Positions 52,502 through 61,500 of a stretch of 64,000 bases of DNA are shown piece after piece. The DNA is from JAOAPY01 sp038237475 (GTDB taxonomy: Bacteria > Acidobacteriota > Blastocatellia > Pyrinomonadales > Pyrinomonadaceae), in the NCBI GenBank assembly GCA_038237475.1, contig JBBRYS010000005.1:248001-312000 (forward strand). Direction: 5' to 3'. The translations under genes and the position numbers were made by a program. The notes beneath the pieces were generated by a model. The model did not search any database and was not told the origin of the DNA. It saw nothing but the letters and a program-made list of their open reading frames with translations. Positions within the stretch are counted from its first letter, which is position 1. Each line of letters begins with the position of its first letter.

Positions 52502-53452
52502 TCACTGTGCCGGCGGGTTTATCACCAGAAATTCCTCCAACTCCGTTGCAGTCGGTAGCGAATTCCGCGCACCCAGCGATCGACATTTCAAAGCTGCGGT
52601 GGCATTGGCGAAGCGCAAGGTGGCTTCGATATCTTCGCCTCGCAACAGGCCATAGATAAATCCCGCATGAAAGGCATCACCAGCCCCGGTCGTATCACGA
52701 CAGCCACCGGGTACTTCAAAGGCGGGCGCTGCGAAGAATTGCTCACCACAATAAATGAGCGCCCCCTGGGACCCGAGCGTCATGCCAACAACCCCGCAAC
52801 CATAACGCGCTTTGAGCTCCAGCAACGCTGTCCTTTCATCGGCTATACCCGTCAGGCGATTGGGAAAACCTCTGGAGACAATCAGCAGATCGACAAGAGG
52901 CAGCAACTCAGGCAAGCCTTCGTAGATCGTGTCGACATCGGCCGAGACAAGTGTACCCGCAGCGCGCGCTGCCTGGGCCATCCTCGCACCAGCCGGCGGA
53001 TCGTGCGCGTCCAAATGCAGCATTCGCCCGCGTGAAGTTAATTCAACCGGCGCCTCTGCGGCGAGATAACCGACGCGATCATCGCGATCCCAAATGATCG
53101 TGCGCTCGCCGTTGCGAACATCAATGATGATGAAGGCCACCTGATTACGCGCGCCCTCAACGACCTCGGCAAATTCCAGATTGACGCCTTCGGATTTCAG
53201 CGACTCGAGGCCGAACACTCCTTCGGCGTCTGACCCAAACCGCCCCGCATAAGCAGTTCTCAAACCCAGGCGCTGCAGTCCGACCATGGCGCTGGCACTC
53301 TGTCCGCCGGCTTCCTGCTGATGCTCGAGCAGACGCAATTTGACATCGAACTCGGGATACTCCGGCACGACGATCAGATGATCGACGGCATTCAGGCCAA
53401 AGCCTACAGCGTCGAATTCCCGGTCATCCGGCACTAAAAAGGGAAAGCGCAT
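52502..53452 (-). CDS. PfkB family sugar kinase
   Basis: 316 residues, typical of PfkB/ribokinase. N-terminal AVGFGLNAVDHLIVVPEYP, the substrate-binding GGQSASAMVGLQRLG with FGSDAEG, and the C-terminal signature CRDTTGAGDAFHAGFIYGLL, whose GAGD supplies the catalytic base. ATP-dependent phosphorylation of a sugar or nucleoside; fructokinase, ribokinase and adenosine-kinase types cannot be told apart here. It stands alone. The ribosome site is weak. Confidence 0.92.
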   Translation of the reverse strand: MRFPFLVPDDREFDAVGFGLNAVDHLIVVPEYPEFDVKLRLLEHQQEAGGQSASAMVGLQRLGLRTAYAGRFGSDAEGVFGLESLKSEGVNLEFAEVVEGARNQVAFIIIDVRNGERTIIWDRDDRVGYLAAEAPVELTSRGRMLHLDAHDPPAGARMAQAARAAGTLVSADVDTIYEGLPELLPLVDLLIVSRGFPNRLTGIADERTALLELKARYGCGVVGMTLGSQGALIYCGEQFFAAPAFEVPGGCRDTTGAGDAFHAGFIYGLLRGEDIEATLRFANATAALKCRSLGARNSLPTATELEEFLVINPPAQ

Positions 53453-53598
53453 TTTTATCTCACTGAACCAATGTTTGACGTTTGGCTGCGGAGCCGGCGT
53501 GTCTTTTGGGATGAGTCAACGCGCGCTGCAGCCTCATCCTCAATAGCCTTCGCCAGTATCGTCGGATAAAATAACACTGCTTCCCCGCTGATCCACTA

Positions 53599-55464
53599 AT
53601 GAACCTGGAACAAAAGCTCAAAGAGATTCCCGCAGCGCCGGGCGTTTACCTGCACAAAGACGCTGCCGGCAAGATTCTCTATATCGGCAAAGCCAAGAGT
53701 CTGCGCAGCCGCGTGCGACAGTACTTCCAGGCCGGCGGTCCCGTTCGCTTCGGCTATGACATCAAAACCGTGGAGCTGGTGCGGCAGATCGCGGACGTCG
53801 AGTTTATTGTCACCGACAACGAAGTTGAGGCATTGATCCTCGAAGCTACGCTCGTCAAACAGCACCAGCCGCGCTTCAATTACAAATTAAAAGACGACAA
53901 GACCTATCCACATCTGAAGCTGACCGTCAACGAGCCTTTTCCCAAGGTCGTCATCACGCGCCGCATTCAAAAAGATGGCGCACTCTACTTTGGTCCATTC
54001 CTGCCGGCGAGTCTGGCGCGGAAAACGATTGATTTGATCAATCGCACTTTCCAGTTGCGCACCTGTGACATTGAGATCGACGGCAAAGCGCCCCGGCCGT
54101 GTCTTGAATATCACATCAAGCGCTGCCTTGGCCCATGTGTCAAAGGCCTTTGCACTTCGCAGCAATACCAGGAATCGGTGCGTGATGTGCGGCTGTTGCT
54201 CGAGGGCAGAAACACTGAACTTGCAAATACGCTCGAAGGACGCATGGCCCAGGCTTCGGAAGACATGCGCTACGAGCTGGCAGCCAAGTATCGCGATCTG
54301 CGCCAGACAGTCATCAAACTTTCTGAGCAACAAAAAATGGCCAGCTCGCCCGAACGCGATGTGGATATCTTTGGCTACTATCGCGAGGGCCAGCGGCTGG
54401 CGCTGCAGCTATTTACCCTGCGCGAAGGCCAAATCGTCGGCCGGCGCGAGTTCTTCTGGGAAGATCTGCCTAAAGATGATTTCAATCCCGCGCCCTTTCT
54501 GAGTGAAGTACTCGCACAGTATTACTCTTCGGACTATGTGCCGAAGGAAGTCTACGTGCCGGTCGACTTTGACGATCGCGACTTGCTGGAGAAAGCGCTC
54601 AGGACCAGAAAAGCGAGGCGCGTACGCATCATTACTCCGCAACGCGGAGAAAAGCGCGACCTGATCGATCTGGTCGAGAAGAACGCTAAGCTCGCCTTCG
54701 AACAGCGTTTTCGCGTGCTCAAGCCGGACATGAAACTCGTACTGGAGGACTTGCAGGAAACACTCGAACTGCCGCACTTTCCGGCGCGCATCGAATCATT
54801 CGATATCTCGAATATCCAGGGAGCCGAAAATGTCGCGGGCATGGTCGTCTGCGAAAACGGCAAGATGAATCGCCAGCAATATCGCAAGTTCAAAATCCGG
54901 ACGGTTGAAGGATCAAACGATGTGGCCTCGATGCGCGAAGCCGTTTTCAGACGCTACCGGCGAGTGCTCGACGAAGGCCAGCCTCTGCCGGATCTGATCA
55001 TGATCGATGGAGGCAAGGGACAGTTGGGGGCAGCCGCCAGCGCCATGCGCGAACTCGAGCTGGAAGCCATCCCAATGGTGGGCGTGGTGAAGCCGCTACA
55101 CCGCCACAACGAAGTCTCACACTTGCTGGTCAAGGGCCGTGAGGATGAGCCGGTTTACATGGACTCACATTCGCTGATACTTCGTCTGCTGCAGATGATT
55201 CGCGACGAGACCCATCGCTATGCGGTCACCTATCACAGGAAACGGCGCGAGCTGCGAGACTTCACCTCTGAATTGACCGCCATTCCCGGCGTGGGTGACA
55301 AGCGGAAGAACAGGTTATTGAGAAACCTGGGTTCGATTCAGCGAATTGCGCAGGCTAGTGTTTTGGAATTGACTCCGTTCGTGGGACGTAAGACAGCGGC
55401 AGAGATAGTCGAGCACTTTGCGCGTCAACGCGCGCTCGCCGAAGCCGGGGGAACGCAAACCTGA
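53599..55464 (+). CDS. uvrC: Excinuclease ABC subunit C
   Basis: 621 residues, full UvrC length. The GIY-YIG nuclease domain is at about 14-95 (GVYLHKDAAGKILYIGKAKS), followed by the Cys-rich CLEYHIKRCLGPCVKGLC, the UVR motif near 205-240, the C-terminal RNase H-like nuclease (FDISNIQGAENVAGMVV, PDLIMIDGGKGQL) and a helix-hairpin-helix pair (LTAIPGVGDKRKNRLLRNLG, FVGRKTAAEIVEHF). It cuts both sides of a DNA lesion marked by UvrB in nucleotide excision repair. No clear ribosome site before the ATG. A heptamer-like tract follows the stop. Confidence 0.97.
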   Translation: MNLEQKLKEIPAAPGVYLHKDAAGKILYIGKAKSLRSRVRQYFQAGGPVRFGYDIKTVELVRQIADVEFIVTDNEVEALILEATLVKQHQPRFNYKLKDDKTYPHLKLTVNEPFPKVVITRRIQKDGALYFGPFLPASLARKTIDLINRTFQLRTCDIEIDGKAPRPCLEYHIKRCLGPCVKGLCTSQQYQESVRDVRLLLEGRNTELANTLEGRMAQASEDMRYELAAKYRDLRQTVIKLSEQQKMASSPERDVDIFGYYREGQRLALQLFTLREGQIVGRREFFWEDLPKDDFNPAPFLSEVLAQYYSSDYVPKEVYVPVDFDDRDLLEKALRTRKARRVRIITPQRGEKRDLIDLVEKNAKLAFEQRFRVLKPDMKLVLEDLQETLELPHFPARIESFDISNIQGAENVAGMVVCENGKMNRQQYRKFKIRTVEGSNDVASMREAVFRRYRRVLDEGQPLPDLIMIDGGKGQLGAAASAMRELELEAIPMVGVVKPLHRHNEVSHLLVKGREDEPVYMDSHSLILRLLQMIRDETHRYAVTYHRKRRELRDFTSELTAIPGVGDKRKNRLLRNLGSIQRIAQASVLELTPFVGRKTAAEIVEHFARQRALAEAGGTQT

Positions 55465-55773
55465 CGGGTTGGGGCGTTGTGCTTGTGCCTAGTACTTTGT
55501 GCTTTGGTTCTCGATACATTCGCAAATCCCCCCAGTGTCAACTGGGGATCGGTTCAGATCCAACCTAAGACAGAAAAATGAATCGCCCTCGCTAATCCTC
55601 TCGGCGTCCGCTGGGGGATCAGATCCAACCTTGGAGGACCAATGACAACATCCGGTTGGATCTGAAGCCTCCCCCTGCTCACGCAAAAGGGGATTCTTAT
55701 AAGTGTAAGAACTTCGGAACTTGGGCTGGGATTGAAGAATCCCCAGACTCACCCGGGGAATTGTCCAATCGCG
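55465..55773. repeat. CCCAGTG/GATCCAACCTA repeat cluster
   Basis: A TTTGTGC-type heptamer tract follows the uvrC stop (55478-55508). Then come a CCCCAGTGTCAACTGGGGAT hairpin (about 55525-55545) with CAGATCCAACCTA, a CGGCGTCCGCTGGGGGATCA copy near 55602, the inverted GGTTGGATCTGAAG near 55653, and a final CCCCAGACTCACCCGGGG near 55740. Partly inverted copies make the whole a loose palindrome. No gene is evident. Confidence 0.65.
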
Positions 55774-56526
55774 TTATCCTCCGGCTGCGCTGGTGCGCTC
55801 TCCCTTAAACTCATAAGTGATGTGCAGACGCAGTGAGCCTTCCAGTACTTCAGCGCGCAAGTCTTTGACGGTAGCTTTCAACACACCTCCGCTGGCTTTT
55901 ATCGGAATCTCAGGCACCAACTGTGGCGCGCGCAAAATCTCCAACGGATTGACGCGTTCGTTGATAGCATTCTGCACAAACACCGTGACGAAGCTGTTCG
56001 CCACCGGTGCTACTCCTTCAAGGTTGACGCCTTCGACATTGAGCTGACCATAAAGAGTCTGCTTCGCTTGATCGAATGACAGCTGGATGCTGGACTGGGC
56101 CCAGCCTTTAAACTGCATGCAGTTGCCAAGCGCGTTATAGCTGCCGCTGAATGCGAGCGGCAGAGTTATGCGGCCCCCGGAAAACTGCACGCGTGTCTTG
56201 ACGTTATCGCCTTCAGATAAAAGCGTAATGGTGTTCGTGCAGCCACTTTGAAAAACAGCCGGGCGCATCGGTGAATCACCCGGCTGCGAGTTGTTTTGCG
56301 ACAATTTGAAAGCAGGCGCAGCCAGGTCGCGAAAAATGCTGGCCAGCACCTGATCAAAAAACTTGTCGTCCAGGGACATGACTAAAGTACCCGGCGCATC
56401 GCCGCCAGGCGCGGGCGCCTGCACTACCGTCCCCGGCGACTGGCGCGCCCGCGGGGTTCCAAGAAAATAGATGGCTGCACCGCCACCCAGAATTATTCCC
56501 ACTATCAACAGGATTATGTATTTCAT
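55774..56526 (-). CDS. Membrane-anchored protein of unknown function
   Basis: 250 residues. One N-terminal hydrophobic helix (MKYIILLIVGIILGGGAAIY) followed by a Pro/Ala-rich linker and a largely beta-stranded domain (for example RITLPLAFSGSYNALG, LRLHITYEFKG), so it is anchored in the inner membrane with its body outside. No catalytic motif. The next gene upstream, 18 nt away on the same strand, encodes a lipoprotein, suggesting joint work in the envelope. Confidence 0.7.
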   Translation of the reverse strand: MKYIILLIVGIILGGGAAIYFLGTPRARQSPGTVVQAPAPGGDAPGTLVMSLDDKFFDQVLASIFRDLAAPAFKLSQNNSQPGDSPMRPAVFQSGCTNTITLLSEGDNVKTRVQFSGGRITLPLAFSGSYNALGNCMQFKGWAQSSIQLSFDQAKQTLYGQLNVEGVNLEGVAPVANSFVTVFVQNAINERVNPLEILRAPQLVPEIPIKASGGVLKATVKDLRAEVLEGSLRLHITYEFKGERTSAAGG

Positions 56527-56544
56527 TCCCTGGTCCTCGGTTGC

Positions 56545-57462
56545 TTAGGGCTTGACGGGTGACGGAGTCGTAGCTGGTGCCGATGAAGCTCCGGGCGCCG
56601 GCGCTGTATTCATGTTCGACAGTAAGGCTTTGATCAGCGCTGTTGCGGTATTCGTGATGGCGTCGATCTGACCGCGGATTTGCTCGGGTGGAATTTTGCT
56701 CAGACCGGTCGGCACTTCAAACATGGTGGCGTCAACGTCAGTATTGATATCACGCATCTCGGCCACAATTCGCGCCTCTTTCACACCTTTAACATCGCCG
56801 CTCGCCTGAGCATGCAGCTCTGAGCGCAGTGGCAGGCCAGTGTCCTTATCAATGTAGACAAAGCCCTGGTTCTTGACGTCGCCAGCCTGAGTCTCAGTCT
56901 TAACAGCTGAATTGTAGCTGTACTTGATAGCGGTGCGGCCGTTGAACTGTTCTTCACCAACCCGCTCCACACCCTTGAGCTGTTCCAGGTGACTCACGAT
57001 TTGTCCGGGCGTCATCAGCTTATGAATCTGAAACCCGACTGCTTCCTGAGTAAGCTCGGCGTACTGCTTGCGACCGGGCAGCAGGACATAGTGTTGCTGG
57101 CCTTTGTCGAGGTAAATCAAATCCGACCCGTCCGGTAACTTAAAGGCAACGCGTCGGGCCGCACCATCGCGAGCGATGGCGGCAGAGAGCGTGGGGATAC
57201 CGATGGCTTTGTCTCCCCCTTCGGTTTCCGCACTGAGTACGAGTGTCGCCCGGTACTTCTCGGGTTCGCGTGCGCTGATTCCCGAGGCCGTAACCGGTGG
57301 CTCGGCATTGATGTTCGCGGTCGACGTGTTGACATTGGCGATAGTCGTGTTTGCATTCGCATTGGAAGTAGCCGGTGTCCCGCAGCCGCTCAACATAGCG
57401 GCCAGACCCAGGGCTCCCAACAAATAAGTAAGTGAAAAGAGTTTTGACGAAGTGCTGCGCAT
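56545..57462 (-). CDS. Lipoprotein of unknown function (LolA-like fold suspected)
   Basis: 305 residues from the ATG at 57462 (GGAG just upstream), which starts a lipoprotein signal with lipobox LSGC. An Asn/Thr/Ala-rich linker of about 35 residues leads into a beta-rich domain: AAIARDGAARRVAFKLPDG, QHYVLLPGRKQYAELTQE, GRTAIKYSYNS and GFVYIDKDTGLPLRSELHA. The order (strand-rich, with a conversion-of-model-phrase DTGLPLRSE) resembles LolA/DUF4412-like outer-membrane lipoproteins, but I could not confirm it. The C-terminus is Pro/Ala-rich. It shares an operon with the anchored protein downstream. Confidence 0.7.
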   Translation of the reverse strand: MRSTSSKLFSLTYLLGALGLAAMLSGCGTPATSNANANTTIANVNTSTANINAEPPVTASGISAREPEKYRATLVLSAETEGGDKAIGIPTLSAAIARDGAARRVAFKLPDGSDLIYLDKGQQHYVLLPGRKQYAELTQEAVGFQIHKLMTPGQIVSHLEQLKGVERVGEEQFNGRTAIKYSYNSAVKTETQAGDVKNQGFVYIDKDTGLPLRSELHAQASGDVKGVKEARIVAEMRDINTDVDATMFEVPTGLSKIPPEQIRGQIDAITNTATALIKALLSNMNTAPAPGASSAPATTPSPVKP

Positions 57463-57581
57463 AGGAATCTCCATGGTCGAATGCAAGCGCCTGGGCGCCG
57501 GCGATCGAAAATTAACGGGCGTCTTTAGTTGCAGGGGAGGCCGTAGCATAGCACGCATGGCCCACTCGGCAAACTATGGCC

Positions 57582-57606
57582 CTGGGACCGCACGCTTCCA
57601 GCGTGC
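57582..57606. repeat. GGGACCGCACGC element
   Basis: A single copy of the 25-nt element (hairpin CACGCT-TCC-AGCGTG) between divergent genes, identical to the copies at 11189-11213 and 13945-13969, and closely related to the arms of the palindrome inside addA. Confidence 0.8.
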
Positions 57607-57743
57607 CGCCGGTCACCAGAAAGGGCTTTCGAAGAACAAATGTGCGTGCCCTCAACTTCTCATCCCGCCGAGCATTGACTTGAGGACTCGTTCTGGCATA
57701 GAAGCATTCCGTTCTTTCAGCCTACTCTTGCGAGTCGCCAATC

Positions 57744-58376
57744 ATGAAACTATTTCCAGCTCTACTCCTGCTAAGTCTTGCCCTTTCTCTCTGCAATTTA
57801 TTGAAATCAAAGAACGCGAATAGCAGTGCCGGAGGATCGGGCACATCATCTTCTTCTACTTCAGCCAACACCATTAGCGCAGAGAAGGCAGCGCCTACTG
57901 CCGCGCAAACAGCAGCTCTTGCCGGCGGCGAAACCGTCAAATGGGACCAGCAGGGAATGTCCTGGACCATCCCGCCCAAATGGACCAAGGTTTCAGAAGA
58001 TCGCAACAGCTTCACGGCCCGGTCACCCGGCGGTTTCGATGCCGCTAATCTGATCGTTTCGATCTCCCCTATGGCCGAAGACTTCCCCAGTGAGATAAGT
58101 CTGAAGGCGACTTATGATCAGCAGAAGACAAGGATAAAAAACGGCGAGGTGGACGAGGTGCGCTGGTTGGAGCTGGATGGCGTCAAGGGAGTGCAGTTTC
58201 GCGAGTCGAACCCGGACAAGCCTGACGGCTTCCGCCGTACTCAATGGATTACTTTCCGTAAATACGCCGGCCAGTTGCAGCAGGTCAATATCATTATCTC
58301 GACCGACGGCAAAGATTATCCCAGACATCAGGATGCGATTTACGGAGTGCTCTACTCAACCAAGCTGGTGCACTAG
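57744..58376 (+). CDS. Exported protein of unknown function, probable lipoprotein
   Basis: 210 residues. The N-terminus MKLFPALLLLSLALSLCNLL has a lipobox-like LSLC at 14-17. A Ser/Thr/Ala-rich linker (30-60) leads to a compact domain: GMSWTIPPKWTKVSEDRNSF, LIVSISPMAEDFPSEISLKA, DGVKGVQFRE and QLQQVNIIISTDG. The pattern of alternating strands is like PsbP/Mog1-type folds, a guess only. It is convergent with addA, with a palindrome between the two stop codons. Confidence 0.72.
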   Translation: MKLFPALLLLSLALSLCNLLKSKNANSSAGGSGTSSSSTSANTISAEKAAPTAAQTAALAGGETVKWDQQGMSWTIPPKWTKVSEDRNSFTARSPGGFDAANLIVSISPMAEDFPSEISLKATYDQQKTRIKNGEVDEVRWLELDGVKGVQFRESNPDKPDGFRRTQWITFRKYAGQLQQVNIIISTDGKDYPRHQDAIYGVLYSTKLVH

Positions 58377-58390
58377 TCCGGCCGAAAAAA

Positions 58391-58507
58391 AATCCGCAGA
58401 TTACACCGATTACGCAGAACGAATAACAAGAGGGCGCATAAGCCCTTTCTTCTGCGGAGCTTCAGTTCTGATGTTTTTGAATCTGTGTAATCACGTAAGC
58501 TGCGGAT
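58391..58507. repeat. Long palindrome, GATTACA type (3' of addA)
   Basis: The left arm AATCCGCAGATTACACCGAT continues to TACGCAGAAC; the right arm has TTCTGCGGAGC and AATCTGTGTAATCACGTAAG up to CTGCGGAT. It lies between the convergent lipoprotein gene and addA. Confidence 0.78.
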
Positions 58508-58511
58508 GTCC

Positions 58512-61500
58512 TTACTTCCGATTCCTTAACCACTCCCGGCCGGCTGAGCACAAATCAAGAAAGTTGCACATGCGGCAATGGAGGCCGGGCTTGACCGGAA
58601 ACTCTGCGGGTTCGCGAGCAGCGACAATCGCGAGCATGGCTTCATCAATAGCGCGCCCACACGCGGCCGGCTCAAGCAACTGCTCGCTCAATTGAACTTC
58701 GACATTGGGATCGAGAAAGTGCAGCGTCACCTTGAGGCGGTGGCCTGCGAGCGGACCGGGCAGCAATTCGCGCACGGCCAGGGCGTAGGCCTGCAGCTGC
58801 AGTTGATAATCGAATGCCGCACGACTAACTATCGAATCAACTTCCCCATCAACAGTTTTAGGGTCGCTTTTAACCGCTACGTCAGCGGAAAAATCGAAAG
58901 CGATCTGTTGGGCGCCGTCTCTGGTTGAGGTCCCCTTTCCCTTTACGTCCAAGCCGTCTGGCGCGGGCCCGGAATTCTTTATCCGCAATCTGTTGGTCTT
59001 GAAATCGATGATCTCGATTTCATAACCCTCGCCCGCCGGCGCCTGGGAAATCAAAAGTTTGTCGATAGCGCCGGTGAGCACTCCCGCCGGGCGTCGCAAT
59101 TGAAACGGCAACTCGCTCCAGAGCCCGGCTTCTTTACCAGGCCTTGAAACCTCAGCGCTTAATGATTTTCGCTGCGCCGCGTCGACGCGTTGAAAAACCG
59201 CACTCGCCAAATAGTTCTCCGCCAGTGGCAGCAAGTCTTCGATTACCTTGTCGGTTTTGATTTCCAACAAGCGTTCTGCCAGCTCGGCCTGACGCGCGGC
59301 CGTGACATCCTGAAAACTCTGCCGCAGCCGCTCACGCGGATCTTCCCCGGCGCGATAGGCTTCGCAAAAGCGGTGCATGACTGCGCCCTTCAGCGTAGCA
59401 GTGAGATTGGCCGGCGGCTCCGGAGCTTCCGCGTTGTTCCAGACGGCAATGGCCTCGGCAGTAGGCGCGTGCAGGACGCGATCGAAATAGTATTGACGCT
59501 GACAGCGCTGAAAGTTGATCAACTGGGTGACGCTAAAGCGATTGACCGAGCGGGTAGTTTCCGGAGCAATCGCGCTCAGTAATGGGAAGGCGTCGGCAAG
59601 CATATCTGCATGCGCGGCAAGCTCAGGCGCAGTTTCATCGACTTCTGCGCGGACGCCAGTTTCCGAAACTCCCTCAAGATTTATCGTTAGTTGAAGCTGA
59701 AGCTCGTCTGACAAATCAATGGTTCCGCTTTGCGTCTGCGGCAACAGATCGAGTGACTGCCATATCCATCTCAGCCAGGTATCTCCCCGGCCGCCAAAAG
59801 TCGCGAGGTCCCTCGTCGTGCCTGAAAGAATCAGACGATCTTCAGCTCGAGTCGCCGCGACGTAAAGCAGCCGCATACTTTCGAATTGTTCGCGCCAGGC
59901 ATGTCGCTGCTCGAAGCGGCTAAAGGTCGAGCCGGCGACCTGTTTGCTGCGGCCGTCGGGCACTTTCAAAGTAAGACCCTGATGTCGATCCAGCAGCATC
60001 CAGTTGTCAGGCACACGGGAAACTCGCTGCAGTTCGGGAAGAATGACGATCGGAAATTCCAGACCCTTGACCTGATGGATTGTCATGAGGCGCACCGCAT
60101 TGGCCGCTTCGTCGATCTGGCCTTCGCTTTCGCGACTGCCGATCGCTTCGAACTCTTCTACGTAGCGCACAAAGTCGCGAATCAAATGCGCGCCTGAACG
60201 CTCGAAACGTTCGGCCAGCGTGAACAATCGCTCCACGTTCGCCAGACGTTGCGCCCCATCATAGGTTGCGGCGATAACTGTCTGATATTCCGACTGTGCG
60301 ACCGCAAACCGCAACAGGCTACTGAGCGAGTAGTGGTGCCGTCGCGCCATCAGAGAATTGATCAAATAAGCAGCGCGATCGAGCAGGTCGTGTTCCTCAG
60401 CGCTCACAAAGGCCAACTCTTGATGGTCCTGTAAACCGGTCAGCAAGCGTCGCACTTGCGTGAAGTGGCGCAACGCATCGCCGGCCTCCACCTCGTTCAG
60501 AGTGGGTCCGCAACGCAGCGCCAGCAAGGCGTTGTCAGAGATACCACCCAGGGGTGAGCGCAAAACCGCGGCAAGAGCCAGCTCGTCTGTCTTGTTGTCA
60601 AGAAACCGCAGCAGTTGGATCAGGTCGGTGATCTCTTCGCGCTCATAGAAGCCACGCCCAAGCACGGTCTGATAGGGGATGTGTGCCCGGCGAAACTCTG
60701 ACTCGTACACCTGCACGTTGGTCATAGCGCGAAACAACAATGCGATGTCGCTATACCTGGAAACGGCTCTGGGACCGCACGCATCCTGCGTGCACTCAAC
60801 TTTCTCTGCCTCGTTGTCTAAGTTGAGAAGTCCAGTGCCGGGTTGAAGATCAGGACTGGCAGCACGCAGGATGCGTGCGGTCCCAGGGTCGGTCCCAGGC
60901 TTTGTGAGCGCGAGAATTCGTTGCGCCACCTGTCTTGCATCCAGTTCGCGCGACGATTGCTCGGCCTTGGGATCATCGTCACCGCTCGCTTCAGTAGTCA
61001 CCAGCAATTCAACCAGCGGCCCACTATCGCGCGGCTCGCGTTTCGCTTCGCTGGGCTCGTGTTCCACATAGCCCAACTGCTTCAGCTCGTCCGCACTTAT
61101 TTCATCCCCGGGCCAAAACAGGCGGGCAAAAAGATAGTTGAAGAAATGAATGAGCTGCGGCTGGCTGCGGAAATTCAGGCGTAGCGGTCTCTCTTCTCCA
61201 CTGTTGGCGAGCAGGGTGCTGGTCATCTCGCGAAAGACATCAACGTCAGCGCCGCGAAACCCGTAGACTGACTGCTTGCGATCGCCGACGACGAAAAGGT
61301 TTGCGCTCTGCCGCAGGTTCGCTCGCAAAGCTAAGCGTTCGAGCAGACGGCGCTGCAGACCATTAGTGTCCTGAAACTCGTCAACCAGAAAAAATTTGTA
61401 GCGCTCGGCAGCCCTGGCGATTACTTCCGGACGTTCTAGTAACTCGAGGGTCCGCACCTCGAGATCGTCGAAGTCGAGAGCTGAAAGCTTTTGCTTCTCT

